Positions 17,519 to 26,064 are shown, counted from the first letter of the stretch. The stretch is DNA of 64,000 bases from Thermococcus siculi (GCF_002214505.1 NZ_CP015103.1:992001-1056000); one strand, 5' to 3'. Made by a program: numbers and translations. Notes: a model not told the origin generated them from the sequence alone.

Positions 17519-18714
17519 CCCCTCAGATTCTTCACTATCTCCTCCATGACACCGAGGAAGGTATCGACCTCCTCAACGCTGTTGTAGACGTGGAACGACG
17601 CTCTAACTGTCCCGTTTATTCCGAGCTTCTTCATCACCGGAAGGGCGCAGTGGTGGCCCGAGCGAACCATTATGCTGTGCTCGTCGAGTATCGCCGCGAC
17701 GTCGTGGGGGTGCAGAGTTGGAACGTTGAAGCTGACAACACCGGCGTGCTTCTTCAGGTTCCTCGGCCCGTACCACGGAACCTCAAGCTCGTCCAGCCCC
17801 TCGGTGATTCGCTTCACTAACCTGTGCTCCTGCCTCTCGATTCTGTCGATTCCAATCCTTTCGATGTACTTGATTCCCGCGGCGAGGCCTATGGCACCGC
17901 CTATGTTCGGCGTTCCGGCCTCGAAGCGCTCCGGGGGTTCCGTCAGCTTGTAGGAGTCGAGGCTGACGTCTTCGATGGTGCCGCCGCCTATGAGGGGAGG
18001 CTCGAATGTTTCGAAGAACTCCTCGTTCACGTAGAGAACGCCTATCCCCGTCGGCCCCATCGGTCCCTTGTGGCCTGAAAGCCCTAAAAAGTCGGCGTGG
18101 AGCTTCTTGACGTCCACCTCCATATGGCCGGCGCTTTGAGCTGCGTCAACCACGAATATTGCCCCCTCCTCCTTCGCCATCTTTCCAAGCTCCTCGACCT
18201 CGTGGATCACTCCCAAAGCGTTCGAGACGTGCTGAACCGCTACGAGCTTTGCCCCCTTTATTTTCCTCTCGGCATCGTTCAAATCCAGGTTGCCCTCGTC
18301 GTCCCCCTCTATGAACTCCAGCTTCAGCCCCTTCTTCCTCGCCAGCCTCTGCCAGGGGAGTAAATCCGAGTGGTGCTCGTAGGGGGTGGTTACTATCTTG
18401 TCCCCGGGCTTGAAGAGATGCTCCAGGCCGAGGGCGGCCAGATTCAGGCTCTCGCTCGTGTTCTTTGTGAAGACTATCTCCTCGAACTTCGCGTTGAGGA
18501 AGTCGGCGACGACCTTCCTGCTCTCCTCGTATTTATGCGTCGCCATCTGGGAGAGCCTGTGTATTCCCCTGTGCACGTTGGCGCGGTATCTGAGGTAGTA
18601 CTCGTCCATGGCATCAATAACCGGCTTCGGTGTGAGGGAAGTTGCCGTGTTGTCGAAGTAGATGACCTCGCTCGTCAGAGGGATGTCCTTTCTCACATCC
18701 TCGGGTATTCTCAT
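17515..18714 (-). CDS. sufS: Cysteine desulfurase, SufS/CsdA type
   Basis: 399 residues, PLP-dependent class V aminotransferase fold. YFDNTATSLTP at the N-terminus, PYEHHSDLLPWQ, VDAAQSAGH and the PLP lysine in LSGHKGPMGPTGIG; the persulfide cysteine lies in RSGHHCALP near the C-terminus. Takes sulfur from cysteine for Fe-S cluster or other thio-cofactor synthesis. ATG 18714 overlaps the upstream stop by 4 bp (ATGA), so it is co-translated with the 97-residue protein at 18711-19004; the longer frame reaching 19014 is a readthrough of that gene in another frame. The Suf scaffold genes lie 16 kb away at 34.2 kb. The desulfurase and the degenerate HerA-like gene converge and overlap by 4 bp at 17515-17518. 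Confidence 0.92.
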   Translation of the reverse strand: MRIPEDVRKDIPLTSEVIYFDNTATSLTPKPVIDAMDEYYLRYRANVHRGIHRLSQMATHKYEESRKVVADFLNAKFEEIVFTKNTSESLNLAALGLEHLFKPGDKIVTTPYEHHSDLLPWQRLARKKGLKLEFIEGDDEGNLDLNDAERKIKGAKLVAVQHVSNALGVIHEVEELGKMAKEEGAIFVVDAAQSAGHMEVDVKKLHADFLGLSGHKGPMGPTGIGVLYVNEEFFETFEPPLIGGGTIEDVSLDSYKLTEPPERFEAGTPNIGGAIGLAAGIKYIERIGIDRIERQEHRLVKRITEGLDELEVPWYGPRNLKKHAGVVSFNVPTLHPHDVAAILDEHSIMVRSGHHCALPVMKKLGINGTVRASFHVYNSVEEVDTFLGVMEEIVKNLRG

Positions 18715-19004
18715 GATACCACCTCCAGAACTCCGGCACAGTCGTATATGGCCGTGGCCATCTCCCTTCCTTTCATGGAGTCTTCGAGAAGCTTGATTAT
18801 TATCTTCCCGCTCGGGTAGACGCTCGTCTCGTAACCCTCCATCTCCACGATGAGCATCATACCGGGGATGAGCTTCTTGACGGTGTAGCCCCTCTCCCTG
18901 AGGCACTGGGCCGTTCTCGTGAGGTCTATTTTCACGGGCCTCTCCCAGGAGTAGCCGCTTATGACGATGCCCCTCATCGTCGTACAGGGTTTCGCGATTA
19001 TCAC
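18711..19004 (-). CDS. Small protein resembling one half of TATA-binding protein
   Basis: 97 residues from GTG 19004 (GGTGATGGATT before it; TATA GCCGTATAAG at 19036-19045). An internal ATG at 18977 is a less likely start. The sequence GYTVKKLIPGMMLIVEM, then TSVYPSGKIIIKLLEDS followed by a helix MKGREMATAIYDC matches the pattern of a TBP half-repeat (strand, PG turn, SGK strand, long helix). Overlap by 4 bp with the cysteine desulfurase suggests partnership. A single-repeat TBP-like fold may bind nucleic acid or act as a small adaptor; function is not known to me. Confidence 0.7.
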   Translation of the reverse strand: MIIAKPCTTMRGIVISGYSWERPVKIDLTRTAQCLRERGYTVKKLIPGMMLIVEMEGYETSVYPSGKIIIKLLEDSMKGREMATAIYDCAGVLEVVS

Positions 19005-19054
19005 AATCCATCACCGGTTCGAAATTGAAAAAAGGGCCTTATACGGCTTTCTCA

Positions 19055-19071
19055 AACCGAAGGTTGAGGAC
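19055..19071 (-). promoter_or_regulatory. Near-match SurR operator before the TBP-like/sufS pair
   Basis: Minus strand reads GTCCTCAACCTTCGGTT: GTTn3AACn5GTT with one mismatch (first GTT is GTC). It ends 10 bp upstream of the TATA box at 19036-19045, an activator position like that in the hyp promoters. Confidence 0.5.
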
Positions 19072-19096
19072 AAAAGTGGGAATTCAAAAAAGGGGG

Positions 19097-20107
19097 TCAG
19101 CAGACCCTCGGCACGGGGTCTCCGGCCGGCGGTTCAAGGAACCTCTTTCCGCCTATACCCGTCTCAACGAGAACCCTGCCCGGGTACTTCTCGATGACTT
19201 CCCCTATTATGGCGGCGTTCTTCCCCCTCCCCGTGCCTCTCATGGCCTCAAGGGCCTCCTCCGCATGCTCCCTCGGGACTATCATGACCACCTTGCCCTC
19301 GTTGGCAACGTCGAAGGGGCTTATGCCGAGCATGTCGCTCGCGGCCCTTACCTCCGGCCTCACCGGGACGTCGGATTCCCTTATGAGTATCCCCACGTTG
19401 GCCTTGCTCGCCATCTCGTTGAGGGCGTTGCTCAGCCCTCCCCTGGTGGGGTCCTTCATGGCGTGGATGTTCTCCCAGCCTATCGCTTTTGCCACCGCCT
19501 CCACGACCTCCCATATCGGAGCCACATCACTCTCAAGCTCCGTCTCGAAGGCTATTCCCTCGCGGTGGCTCATGAGCGCTATGCCGTGGTCTCCGATGGT
19601 TCCGCTGACGAGAACAACATCCCCCACCTCCGCCCCGGAGTCGGTTATCGGTCTCTCGGCTATCCCGATTCCAGCCGTTATAACGAACATGCCTATGTTG
19701 TCCTCGACAACTTTGGTGTCGCCCGTCACTATCGGAACCGGCACTTCCCGGGCCGTCTCGTCCATCGAGCGGAGGATTCTCTTCAGGTCTTCCCCGTCGA
19801 AGCCTTCGCCGATTATCATTGAGTTCGCAAGGGCGAGGGGCTTTGCACCCATCACCGCCAGGTCGTTCACCGTTCCGCTCACGGCCAGCCTTCCGATGTC
19901 GCCTCCCGGGAAGAAGAGGGGCTTCACCGTGTGGCCGTCTATCGTGAAGACGAGGTGCTTATCGCCGAAGGGTATCGTGGCCCCGTCGTCGAGGGCATCC
20001 AGACCTATCCCACCCGCGGATTTGAGGGTGAGGCTCTTCAGGATGACCTCCCTCAGGAGTTCCTCCATTATTTCTCCGCCCGCACCGTGTTCGAGTTTGA
20101 TCTTCAT
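19097..20107 (-). CDS. hypE: Hydrogenase maturation protein HypE
   Basis: 336 residues, AIR synthase-like fold with LEHGAGGEIMEELL, DDGATIPFG, GGDIGRLAVSGTVNDLAVMGA and DPTRGGLSNALNE. It ends in PRVC, the conserved C-terminal cysteine that carries the thiocarbamate and then thiocyanate used to make the CN ligands of the NiFe site. It follows hypF on the same strand with 47 bp between, so HypF (carbamoyl transfer) and HypE (dehydration) are probably one operon. Start MKIKLEHGAGG at 20107 is the family start. Confidence 0.95.
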   Translation of the reverse strand: MKIKLEHGAGGEIMEELLREVILKSLTLKSAGGIGLDALDDGATIPFGDKHLVFTIDGHTVKPLFFPGGDIGRLAVSGTVNDLAVMGAKPLALANSMIIGEGFDGEDLKRILRSMDETAREVPVPIVTGDTKVVEDNIGMFVITAGIGIAERPITDSGAEVGDVVLVSGTIGDHGIALMSHREGIAFETELESDVAPIWEVVEAVAKAIGWENIHAMKDPTRGGLSNALNEMASKANVGILIRESDVPVRPEVRAASDMLGISPFDVANEGKVVMIVPREHAEEALEAMRGTGRGKNAAIIGEVIEKYPGRVLVETGIGGKRFLEPPAGDPVPRVC

Positions 20108-20154
20108 CTTCCTCCCCCCGGTTATCGTGTGAATAAACTGAATTTAACCCTTCC

Positions 20155-22473
20155 TCACAGCATCAGATCCTCCCTGCTGAGATAGCCCTCGAGATACAGC
20201 CCCCCGAGGAAGGCCTGGCCGACGTTTATCCCGTTGTCGCCGCGCGGCACCTCGTGAGTGGTGTAGAACTTCAGCCCGCTGGCTTCCACGATCTTTCTCA
20301 CGGTCTTAACTATCGGCTCGTTGAACGCCCCCCCGCCGCTCATCCCGACGTTCTTCACTCCAAACTCCCTGGCCTTTTCCACGGCTATCTCGGCGAAAGC
20401 CCTTCCGAGGGCAAGGTGGACCGAGTAGGCCACGTCCGCCGGGGGTGCCCTCCCAAGAACCTCCAGTGCATCCCGGAAAAGTTCCTCGACGTGCATCAGC
20501 TCGCCGTCGACAGGAACCTCAAACTTGAGGTCGTTCTTGCCGCGCATCGCGAAGCTCTCCAGCTTCATAGCCGGTTCGCCCTCGTAGTGCCTCCTGTAGG
20601 CAACGTTGAGAAGCACGGAGAATGCGTCGAGGACTCTCCCGGTTGACGATGCATAGCTCGTGTTTACCTCCTTCGCGAGCTGGGTGAGGACGACGTTGAA
20701 CTCCACCCTTCCGTACCTTAGGCTCTCTATGGCCTTCGGGCAGCACCTCTCTATTATCCCCTCGAGTTCCTCAACGCCGTAGACCTTGCTCAGTATGCCC
20801 ATCAGCGCCCTCAGCGGGTAGTAGCTCGCCAGGTCACCGCCTGGAAGGGGGTAGTAGTCGATATGGGCGAGTCTCTCCACGTCCTCGTAGCTCAGGTATA
20901 TCACCTCGCCGCCCCAGGTGTTCCCGTCGGTCCCGTAGCCCACTCCATCAACGGCTATGCCTATTACCTCGTCGAGACCGTTTTCAGCCATGACGCTCGC
21001 TATGTGGGCGTAGTGGTGCTGAACCTGGAGGAGTTCAACGTTCATCTCGTTCGCCAGCTCCATCGCCAGCTTCGTCGTGTTGTAGGTCGGGTGGAGGTCG
21101 GCCACAATCAAATCGAACTCCTTAACGCGGAGGAGCCTCTGGAAGTGCTTTATTGCCCCCTCCATGAACTCCAGAACCTCAACCTTGGAGGTGTTTCCTA
21201 TGTACTGGCTCGGATAGACCTTGCCGTTTTTCACCACTCCGAAGGCGTTCATCAGCTCCGCCCCGACCGCCAGGCCGCGGTAGTCGAAGGGTATCCCGAT
21301 TGGAAGCGGTACGAAGCCGCGGGAGCGCCTTATGACTGCCCTCCTGCCGTTGACGAACCTGATAACGCTGTCGTCAGCCCTGTTGAGAATCTTCCTGTTG
21401 TGGAGCAGGAAATAATCGGCCACATCCCTCAGCTCCTCAAAGGCCCTCTCGTTGTCCTTTACCATCGGCATTCCCGGGTAGTTGGCCGAGGTCATGACGT
21501 AGACCGGACTTTTGCTCCAGTGGAAGAGGATGTAGTGCGTTCCCGCGTAGGGGAGCATGACTCCAACCGTGTGCAGACCCGGCGCGAGGTTCTCAGGCAG
21601 CGGGAAGGGTTCCCTCTTGCGGAGCGTCAGTATCGGCCTCCTGTAGGAGGTCAGCTCCTCCAGCTCTTCCGGCGAGATGAATGCAAACTCCTCAACGGTC
21701 TCGACGTCCCTCGCCATTATGGCGAAGGGCTTCTGGGGCCGGTGGGTTCTTCTCCTCAGCTCTGCCACGGCTTCCTCGTTGGTCGCGTCGCATGCCAGAT
21801 GGATTCCTCCGATGCCCTTCACCGCCACGATGTAGCCCTTATCGATAAGCTCGGCCGCCTTTTTCAGCGGGTCGCCTATTATCTCCCGCCCGTCATTGGT
21901 GTAGAGCCTGTAACTAGGGCCGCAAACGGGACAGCAGACGGGTTCGGCATGATAGCGTCTGTTGAGCGGGTCTCTGTACTCGCCCTCGCAGTAGTCGCAC
22001 ATCGGGAACTCTCTCATCGTGGTATTCTCGCGGTCGTAGGGCAGGTCTTCGATTATCGTGAACCTTGGACCGCAGTTGGTGCAGACTATGAAGGGGTAAA
22101 TGTAGCGCTTATCGGTCGGGTTGAAAAGCTCCCTCAGGCAATCATCGCATATCGCTATGTCGGGCGGGATGACCGAGTCCCCCCCTTTGCCCCCCTGGGA
22201 ACTCTTCTCGATGTAAAACCTGTCGAAGCCCTGAGGGGGTATCTCCCTTCTCTCCACCTTCTCGATTCTCGCGAGAGGGGGCTTTTTGGCGTGAAGGTCG
22301 CGGATGAAGGCCTCTATCTCACCTTCTGGCCCCTCGACGACTATCTCAACGCCCGCATCGCCGAGGTTCTTGACGTAGCCCCTCAGGCCATGCTCATGGG
22401 CTATCCTGTAGACGAAGGGGCGAAAGCCAACGGCCTGGACGATGCCCTGAACGTGAAGTCTGTAAGCCTTCAT
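20155..22473 (-). CDS. hypF: Carbamoyltransferase HypF
   Basis: 772 residues. Domains in order: acylphosphatase-like (about 1-90, GIVQAVGFRPFVYRIAHEHG), two zinc fingers with CxxC pairs (CDDCLREL, CTNCGPRF, CDYCEGEY, CCPVCGP, about 105-185), YrdC/Sua5-like domain (about 200-380, KGIGGIHLACDATNEEAV) and the Kae1-like C-terminal domain (HHYAHIASVMAENG, AVDGVGYGTDGNTWGGE, MSGGGAFNEPIV). Activates carbamoyl phosphate and passes the carbamoyl group to HypE. AGGTGAG before ATG 22473 favours it over the GTG at 22482. TATA CCTATAAAGG (22506-22515) with an exact SurR motif just upstream. Confidence 0.95.
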   Translation of the reverse strand: MKAYRLHVQGIVQAVGFRPFVYRIAHEHGLRGYVKNLGDAGVEIVVEGPEGEIEAFIRDLHAKKPPLARIEKVERREIPPQGFDRFYIEKSSQGGKGGDSVIPPDIAICDDCLRELFNPTDKRYIYPFIVCTNCGPRFTIIEDLPYDRENTTMREFPMCDYCEGEYRDPLNRRYHAEPVCCPVCGPSYRLYTNDGREIIGDPLKKAAELIDKGYIVAVKGIGGIHLACDATNEEAVAELRRRTHRPQKPFAIMARDVETVEEFAFISPEELEELTSYRRPILTLRKREPFPLPENLAPGLHTVGVMLPYAGTHYILFHWSKSPVYVMTSANYPGMPMVKDNERAFEELRDVADYFLLHNRKILNRADDSVIRFVNGRRAVIRRSRGFVPLPIGIPFDYRGLAVGAELMNAFGVVKNGKVYPSQYIGNTSKVEVLEFMEGAIKHFQRLLRVKEFDLIVADLHPTYNTTKLAMELANEMNVELLQVQHHYAHIASVMAENGLDEVIGIAVDGVGYGTDGNTWGGEVIYLSYEDVERLAHIDYYPLPGGDLASYYPLRALMGILSKVYGVEELEGIIERCCPKAIESLRYGRVEFNVVLTQLAKEVNTSYASSTGRVLDAFSVLLNVAYRRHYEGEPAMKLESFAMRGKNDLKFEVPVDGELMHVEELFRDALEVLGRAPPADVAYSVHLALGRAFAEIAVEKAREFGVKNVGMSGGGAFNEPIVKTVRKIVEASGLKFYTTHEVPRGDNGINVGQAFLGGLYLEGYLSREDLML

Positions 22474-22522
22474 TCCTCTCACCTGTGTTCTCTTGGTAAT
22501 TTGAGCCTTTATAGGTTTCTAA

Positions 22523-22539
22523 AACCAAAAGTTGAAAAC
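22523..22539 (-). promoter_or_regulatory. SurR operator of the hypF-hypE operon
   Basis: Minus strand reads GTTTTCAACTTTTGGTT, exact GTTn3AACn5GTT. It lies 8 bp upstream of the TATA box at 22506-22515, the position at which SurR activates hydrogenase genes in P. furiosus. Confidence 0.8.
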
Positions 22540-22565
22540 GGGAGGGGAGTTTTGAACCTTTGGTG

Positions 22566-23675
22566 TCAGAACAGTGCCCCGTACTTGTAGAAGATGCTGC
22601 ACGTCCCCTCGTAGGAGACCATACACGGCCCCACTGGGCTTCTGGGGGTGCAGGTCTTCCCGAAGTGCGGACAGTCCGTCGGCAGGGCTAAGCCCCTCAA
22701 GACCGCACCGCAGATGCAGCCCTTTTCGAGGTCCGGAAGCTTGGGAACCTCCGGGTCGTAGTAGGTTCTTATCTCCAGATCCTTCCACTCCTTTCTCAGC
22801 TCAAGCCCGCTGTTCGGTATCGTTCCGAGGGCGCGCCATTTGGCGTCCTTGACTTCGAAGAACTTCTCGATGAGCCTCTGGGCAGTGACGTTGCCCTCGT
22901 ACTTAACGGCCCTGGTGTACTCGTTGACTATCTTGACTTCCCCATTCTTCACCATCTTTATGAGCATCAGGATTCCCATGAGGACGTCTACCGGCTCGAA
23001 ACCGGCTATCACCTGTGGTATGCCGTAGTCCCTGGCCAGGTACTCCCACCCCTTCACACCGATGATCGTGGAGACGTGGCCCGGGTCGATCAGCCCGTGG
23101 AACCTGGTGCCCTGCTTAACCAGCGCCTCAACCGCCGGGGGCGTCAGGCGGTGGACGGAGTAGATTTTGAAGTTCTCAAGCCCCTCCTCGACGACGGCGT
23201 TGAGCATCCCGGCCGCGGGAGCTGTTGTCGTCTCGAAGCCCGGTGAGAAGTGCACCACCGTCCTGTCGGGGTTCTCCTTCGCTATCTTGTAGGTGTCGAA
23301 GATGGAGTAGACGATGCGGACGTCATAGCCCTCGCTCCGCAGGTCTGCGAAGCTCCCGAGGGGCGTTGGTATCTTGTACATGTCGCCGAAGGTCGTGAGG
23401 ATTATCCTCTCCCCCTCCTCGTAGGCCCGCTTCATTATCTCGCGCATCTTCACGATGTCCTCGACGGGCGTTATGCAGACGGGACAGCCTGGCCCGCTGA
23501 CGATCTTGACGTTCTCGGGCAGAAGCGAACGGATTCCGGAGCGGGTTACCGTGTCCTCGTGGGTTCCGCAGACGTGCATGAAGCGGATCTCATCGAGGCC
23601 CTCCGCCTCCTCGTGTATCCTCTTCACGATTCTCTGGGCGATCTCCCTGTCCTTGAACGCTTCAAGCGGCTCCAT
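22566..23675 (-). CDS. hypD: Hydrogenase maturation protein HypD
   Basis: 369 residues from ATG 23675 (GGAGGGTTAAGG before it, just after the hypC stop). Shows the HypD signatures FMHVCGTHEDTV, SGPGCPVC (the CxxC that holds iron with HypC) and HFSPGFETTTAPAA, plus the C-terminal [4Fe-4S] cysteines in KGCICGAVLRG, CPHFGKTC and GPCMVSYEGTC. Assembles the Fe(CN)2CO unit together with HypC. The upstream extension of the open frame to 23711 overlaps hypC and has no ribosome site. Co-transcribed with hypC. Confidence 0.95.
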   Translation of the reverse strand: MEPLEAFKDREIAQRIVKRIHEEAEGLDEIRFMHVCGTHEDTVTRSGIRSLLPENVKIVSGPGCPVCITPVEDIVKMREIMKRAYEEGERIILTTFGDMYKIPTPLGSFADLRSEGYDVRIVYSIFDTYKIAKENPDRTVVHFSPGFETTTAPAAGMLNAVVEEGLENFKIYSVHRLTPPAVEALVKQGTRFHGLIDPGHVSTIIGVKGWEYLARDYGIPQVIAGFEPVDVLMGILMLIKMVKNGEVKIVNEYTRAVKYEGNVTAQRLIEKFFEVKDAKWRALGTIPNSGLELRKEWKDLEIRTYYDPEVPKLPDLEKGCICGAVLRGLALPTDCPHFGKTCTPRSPVGPCMVSYEGTCSIFYKYGALF

Positions 23676-23677
23676 CC

Positions 23678-23902
23678 TTAACCCTCCAGGGCTCTCTCGA
23701 CCTCCGCCCACGCCTCGAGTATCTCAAGGGCGCGCTTTTCATCGAGCCTCTCTATCGCAAAGCCCGTGTGGACTATGACGTAATCGCCCACGCTGACGTC
23801 GGGGAGCAGGTCGAGGCGGACTTCCCTCTTAACGCCGCCGAAATCGACTACCGCAGTTTTTCCTTCAATTTCGATGATCCTTCCGGGAACGGCCAGGCAC
23901 AT
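23678..23902 (-). CDS. hypC: Hydrogenase maturation chaperone HypC
   Basis: 74 residues starting MCLAVPGRIIEIEG; the N-terminal Met-Cys (Cys2) is the residue that binds the Fe(CN)2CO unit with HypD. OB-like beta core with GGVKREVRLDLLPDVSVGDYVIVHTGFAIERL and a helical tail, the normal HypC length. CAGGTGAGAGAAAA precedes the start. First gene of hypC-hypD, with a TATA box TTTAAAAAATC at 23945-23954 and a SurR motif abutting it. Confidence 0.95.
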   Translation of the reverse strand: MCLAVPGRIIEIEGKTAVVDFGGVKREVRLDLLPDVSVGDYVIVHTGFAIERLDEKRALEILEAWAEVERALEG

Positions 23903-23952
23903 TTTTCTCTCACCTGTGACTAGTTCTCCCGGGCCTTTTTAGGGATTTTTTA

Positions 23953-23969
23953 AACCAACGGTTTGAAAC
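23953..23969 (-). promoter_or_regulatory. SurR operator between hypC and mobA
   Basis: Minus strand reads GTTTCAAACCGTTGGTT, exact GTTn3AACn5GTT. It abuts the upstream edge of the hypC TATA box and also lies about 8 bp upstream of a TATA-like CCTAAAAACT (23976-23985) on the plus strand that would drive a leaderless mobA transcript, so it could control both. Confidence 0.78.
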
Positions 23970-24004
23970 CGCAAACCTAAAAACTCCTGATCCAAACTCC
24001 GAAC

Positions 24005-24586
24005 ATGATCGCCGCGGTTCTGGCTGGCGGGACTGGCAGACGCTTCGGAGGGGACAAGTTGCTCGTCGAGGTAGGGGGCAAACCCCTCCTCCTCCACACC
24101 CTGGAGAGGCTCGGCCTGGCGAGGAGGGTCGATGAGATCGTTCTCGTGGCGTCGCCCCACAACGCGGACCGGCTCAGGACGTTCGGCTTCCGCGTCCTCG
24201 TGGACGAGCTTATGATTGGTCCTATCGGGGGCGTCTACACGGCGCTGGAACTCGGGGATGTCTTTGTTGTTGCAGGCGACATGCCGCTCCTCGTTCCGGA
24301 ATTCATTGATTATATAATCGATCGATTCAATGAATCTGGAAGGGAGGCCTGCGTCCCCAGGTGGGGCAACGGCTACCTGGAACCCCTCCACGCCGCCTAC
24401 TCCACTCCATTCAGGGAATCCCTTTGGGGACGTATAAAGGCTGGAAACTATGCTTTGAACCTGGCGATAAGGGAAAGCGACGTCTGCTACATTGAGACGG
24501 AAAAACTCCCCGGGAGCTGGCGCGAGAGCCTCTTCAACGTCAACACGAGGGAAGACCTGGAGAGGCTCAGCCGTATCGTTTTCTGA
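24005..24586 (+). CDS. mobA: MobA-like molybdopterin-guanine dinucleotide synthase
   Basis: 193 residues, Rossmann nucleotidyltransferase with the signature [24 protein letters not shown], then [11 protein letters not shown] and [14 protein letters not shown] (metal-binding DMP). Transfers GMP from GTP to molybdopterin to make the MGD cofactor. No ribosome site precedes the ATG; a TATA-like box about 28 bp upstream suggests a leaderless message. It sits alone on the plus strand inside the hydrogenase maturation island. Its 3' end overlaps the convergent gene at 24567 by 20 bp. Confidence 0.88.
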   Translation: MIAAVLAGGTGRRFGGDKLLVEVGGKPLLLHTLERLGLARRVDEIVLVASPHNADRLRTFGFRVLVDELMIGPIGGVYTALELGDVFVVAGDMPLLVPEFIDYIIDRFNESGREACVPRWGNGYLEPLHAAYSTPFRESLWGRIKAGNYALNLAIRESDVCYIETEKLPGSWRESLFNVNTREDLERLSRIVF

Positions 24587-24800
24587 TCCATTTCTTCTTG
24601 AGTTCTGGGTAGTAGGCTATCCCCGCCGTCAGAAAAAAGACCGCCCCGGCGTAGACCTTCCCGAAGTACCACGACAGGAATCCGAGGGCCAGGGAGACGT
24701 CGGCCAGTTTCACGTGGGTTTCGGCCCCCTCCTTGAAGTCAAGGAGAAAGGATGCAAAGGCCAGGAGCGACGTTATGAGCCAGATACCCGAGGGGTCCAT
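24567..24800 (-). CDS. Small membrane protein of unknown function
   Basis: 77 residues with two or three membrane segments ([49 protein letters not shown]) and a basic tail [10 protein letters not shown]. Its ATG follows the stop of the hydrogenase protease gene directly (TGA then ATG), with GGGTGATTGA as ribosome site, so it is read in the hypA-hypB-protease transcript. I do not recognise a family; link to hydrogenase is by position only. Confidence 0.65.
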   Translation of the reverse strand: MDPSGIWLITSLLAFASFLLDFKEGAETHVKLADVSLALGFLSWYFGKVYAGAVFFLTAGIAYYPELKKKWIRKRYG

Positions 24801-25277
24801 TCAATCACCCTTGTTGAGGAGTTCCGCCAGAGAATCCGCCAGGCTTTTCGCCCTCTGGATTATGATCTCGCTCGGCTCCTGGAAGAGGCCCATAACCTTC
24901 GGCTGGCAACCCACCAGGACGAAGCTCGCATCGAGCTGGCTCTTCAGATAGCCCACGAGTATCCTCAGCGGCAGGCTGTGGGTTGAGACCGCATCGCCGA
25001 GAGTGCCCTCTGGATCGGCGAGGATTATCTCCCCGTGTCCTCCCCCAAAATCGACGGCGTCGATGAAGAGAACCAGATCCGGTTTGAAGGAGGTTATCTT
25101 CCCGGTGTAGCTCTCCGGCACCTCGCCACAGTTCAGAACGAGGACATTGGGGTTGCTGATCAGCTCCTTCAGCCTCTCGGCAACGAGAACGCCGAAGGCA
25201 TCGTCTCCCCTGGCGTCGTTCCCTATGCCGCAGACCACCACGCGCCTGGCGTTTTTAATGAGGTCGGCGAGTTCCAT
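24801..25277 (-). CDS. hycI: NiFe-hydrogenase maturation protease, HycI/HyaD family
   Basis: 158 residues from ATG 25277 (GGGGTGGAAG before it). Family signatures: VVCGIGNDARGDDAFGVLVAERL with the nickel-binding Asp/Glu positions, LNCGEVPESYTG, LFIDAVDFGGGHGE and STHSLPLRILVGYL. These proteases remove the C-terminal peptide of the hydrogenase large subunit after nickel insertion. The gene lies 46 bp after hypB on the same strand and before the small membrane protein. Which hydrogenase it processes cannot be told, as none is in the window. Confidence 0.88.
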   Translation of the reverse strand: MELADLIKNARRVVVCGIGNDARGDDAFGVLVAERLKELISNPNVLVLNCGEVPESYTGKITSFKPDLVLFIDAVDFGGGHGEIILADPEGTLGDAVSTHSLPLRILVGYLKSQLDASFVLVGCQPKVMGLFQEPSEIIIQRAKSLADSLAELLNKGD

Positions 25278-25323
25278 GCTTCCACCCCTGGCGTTTTGGT
25301 AAAAAATTGAGAGAACTCCCCCA

Positions 25324-26064
25324 CTATCCCTCAATTACCTTCCCCGCGACTTCCCTTATCCTGTCGGCGAACTCCGTTTTCATAAGCTCCGCGGGGTTGC
25401 CCACCTTCGCCTCCAGGTCTCTGTACAGCGGGATTCCCACAAGGTAAGGCACACCGAACTCCCTCGCGAGGCCCTCTATGTCCCTCTCCCCGTCGAGCTT
25501 GAGGTTCTCAACCATTCCCAGGATCCTGTAGTCCCTTTCCCTCAGGACTTCGAGGAGCTTCCTAACGACGTTGATGGAGAGCTTCGATGGGGTCGCCACG
25601 ACAAGGAACTCGCCCCTCTTGAGGAAGCGCAGGACGTCGAGGAACTGGTCTCCGAGACCGGGCGGCATGTCTATGACGAGGTAGTCCAGCTCGTCCCAGC
25701 GCGTTATTGCCAGGAGTTCGATGAGTGCATCGCTTATCTCCATGCCCCTCATCGGTGTCGGCCTGTCCTCGGAGTAGTAGACGATGCTCATGAACTTAAC
25801 CCCGTGAACGGTCGGAGGGATGACGCCGTACTCCTCCTCGGGGAACTCCTTCGGCTCGAAACCTAGGATAACGTGGTCGCTCGCCCCGTGGAAGTCGAGG
25901 TCGAGCAGGCCGACCCTGTGACCCTTCTCGGCCAGAGCCAGGGCCAGCGTCGTCGATACTAGGGACTTCCCCACACCGCCTTTCCCGCTCACCACGGGGA
26001 TTATACGCTTCACCTTCTCGAGCCTGCCCTCTATGCCCCTGACGCGCGGGTCTATAGTTATCAT
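25324..26064 (-). CDS. hypB: Mrp/MinD-type ATPase acting as atypical HypB
   Basis: 246 residues from ATG 26064, overlapping hypA by 4 bp (ATGA). Deviant Walker A VVSGKGGVGKSLVSTTLA, Switch I LLDLDFHGASDH, Walker B YLVIDMPPGLGDQF. This is the Mrp/MinD fold, not the GTPase HypB of bacteria; in Thermococcus kodakarensis the corresponding ATPase next to hypA is known to complex with HypA and enhance its nickel binding. No nickel-binding His-rich stretch or CxxCGC is present, as expected for this type. Confidence 0.9.
   Translation of the reverse strand: MITIDPRVRGIEGRLEKVKRIIPVVSGKGGVGKSLVSTTLALALAEKGHRVGLLDLDFHGASDHVILGFEPKEFPEEEYGVIPPTVHGVKFMSIVYYSEDRPTPMRGMEISDALIELLAITRWDELDYLVIDMPPGLGDQFLDVLRFLKRGEFLVVATPSKLSINVVRKLLEVLRERDYRILGMVENLKLDGERDIEGLAREFGVPYLVGIPLYRDLEAKVGNPAELMKTEFADRIREVAGKVIEG

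Noticed and set aside
18715-19014. N-terminal extension of the cysteine desulfurase to 19014
   Set aside because: The extra 100 codons overlap the TBP-like gene in another frame and lack similarity to desulfurases; ATG 18714 is coupled by ATGA.
20863-22590. Long open frame (575 codons) antisense to hypF
   Set aside because: Shadow of the hypF reading frame in G+C-rich DNA; composition is typical of a mirrored frame, with no recognisable domain.
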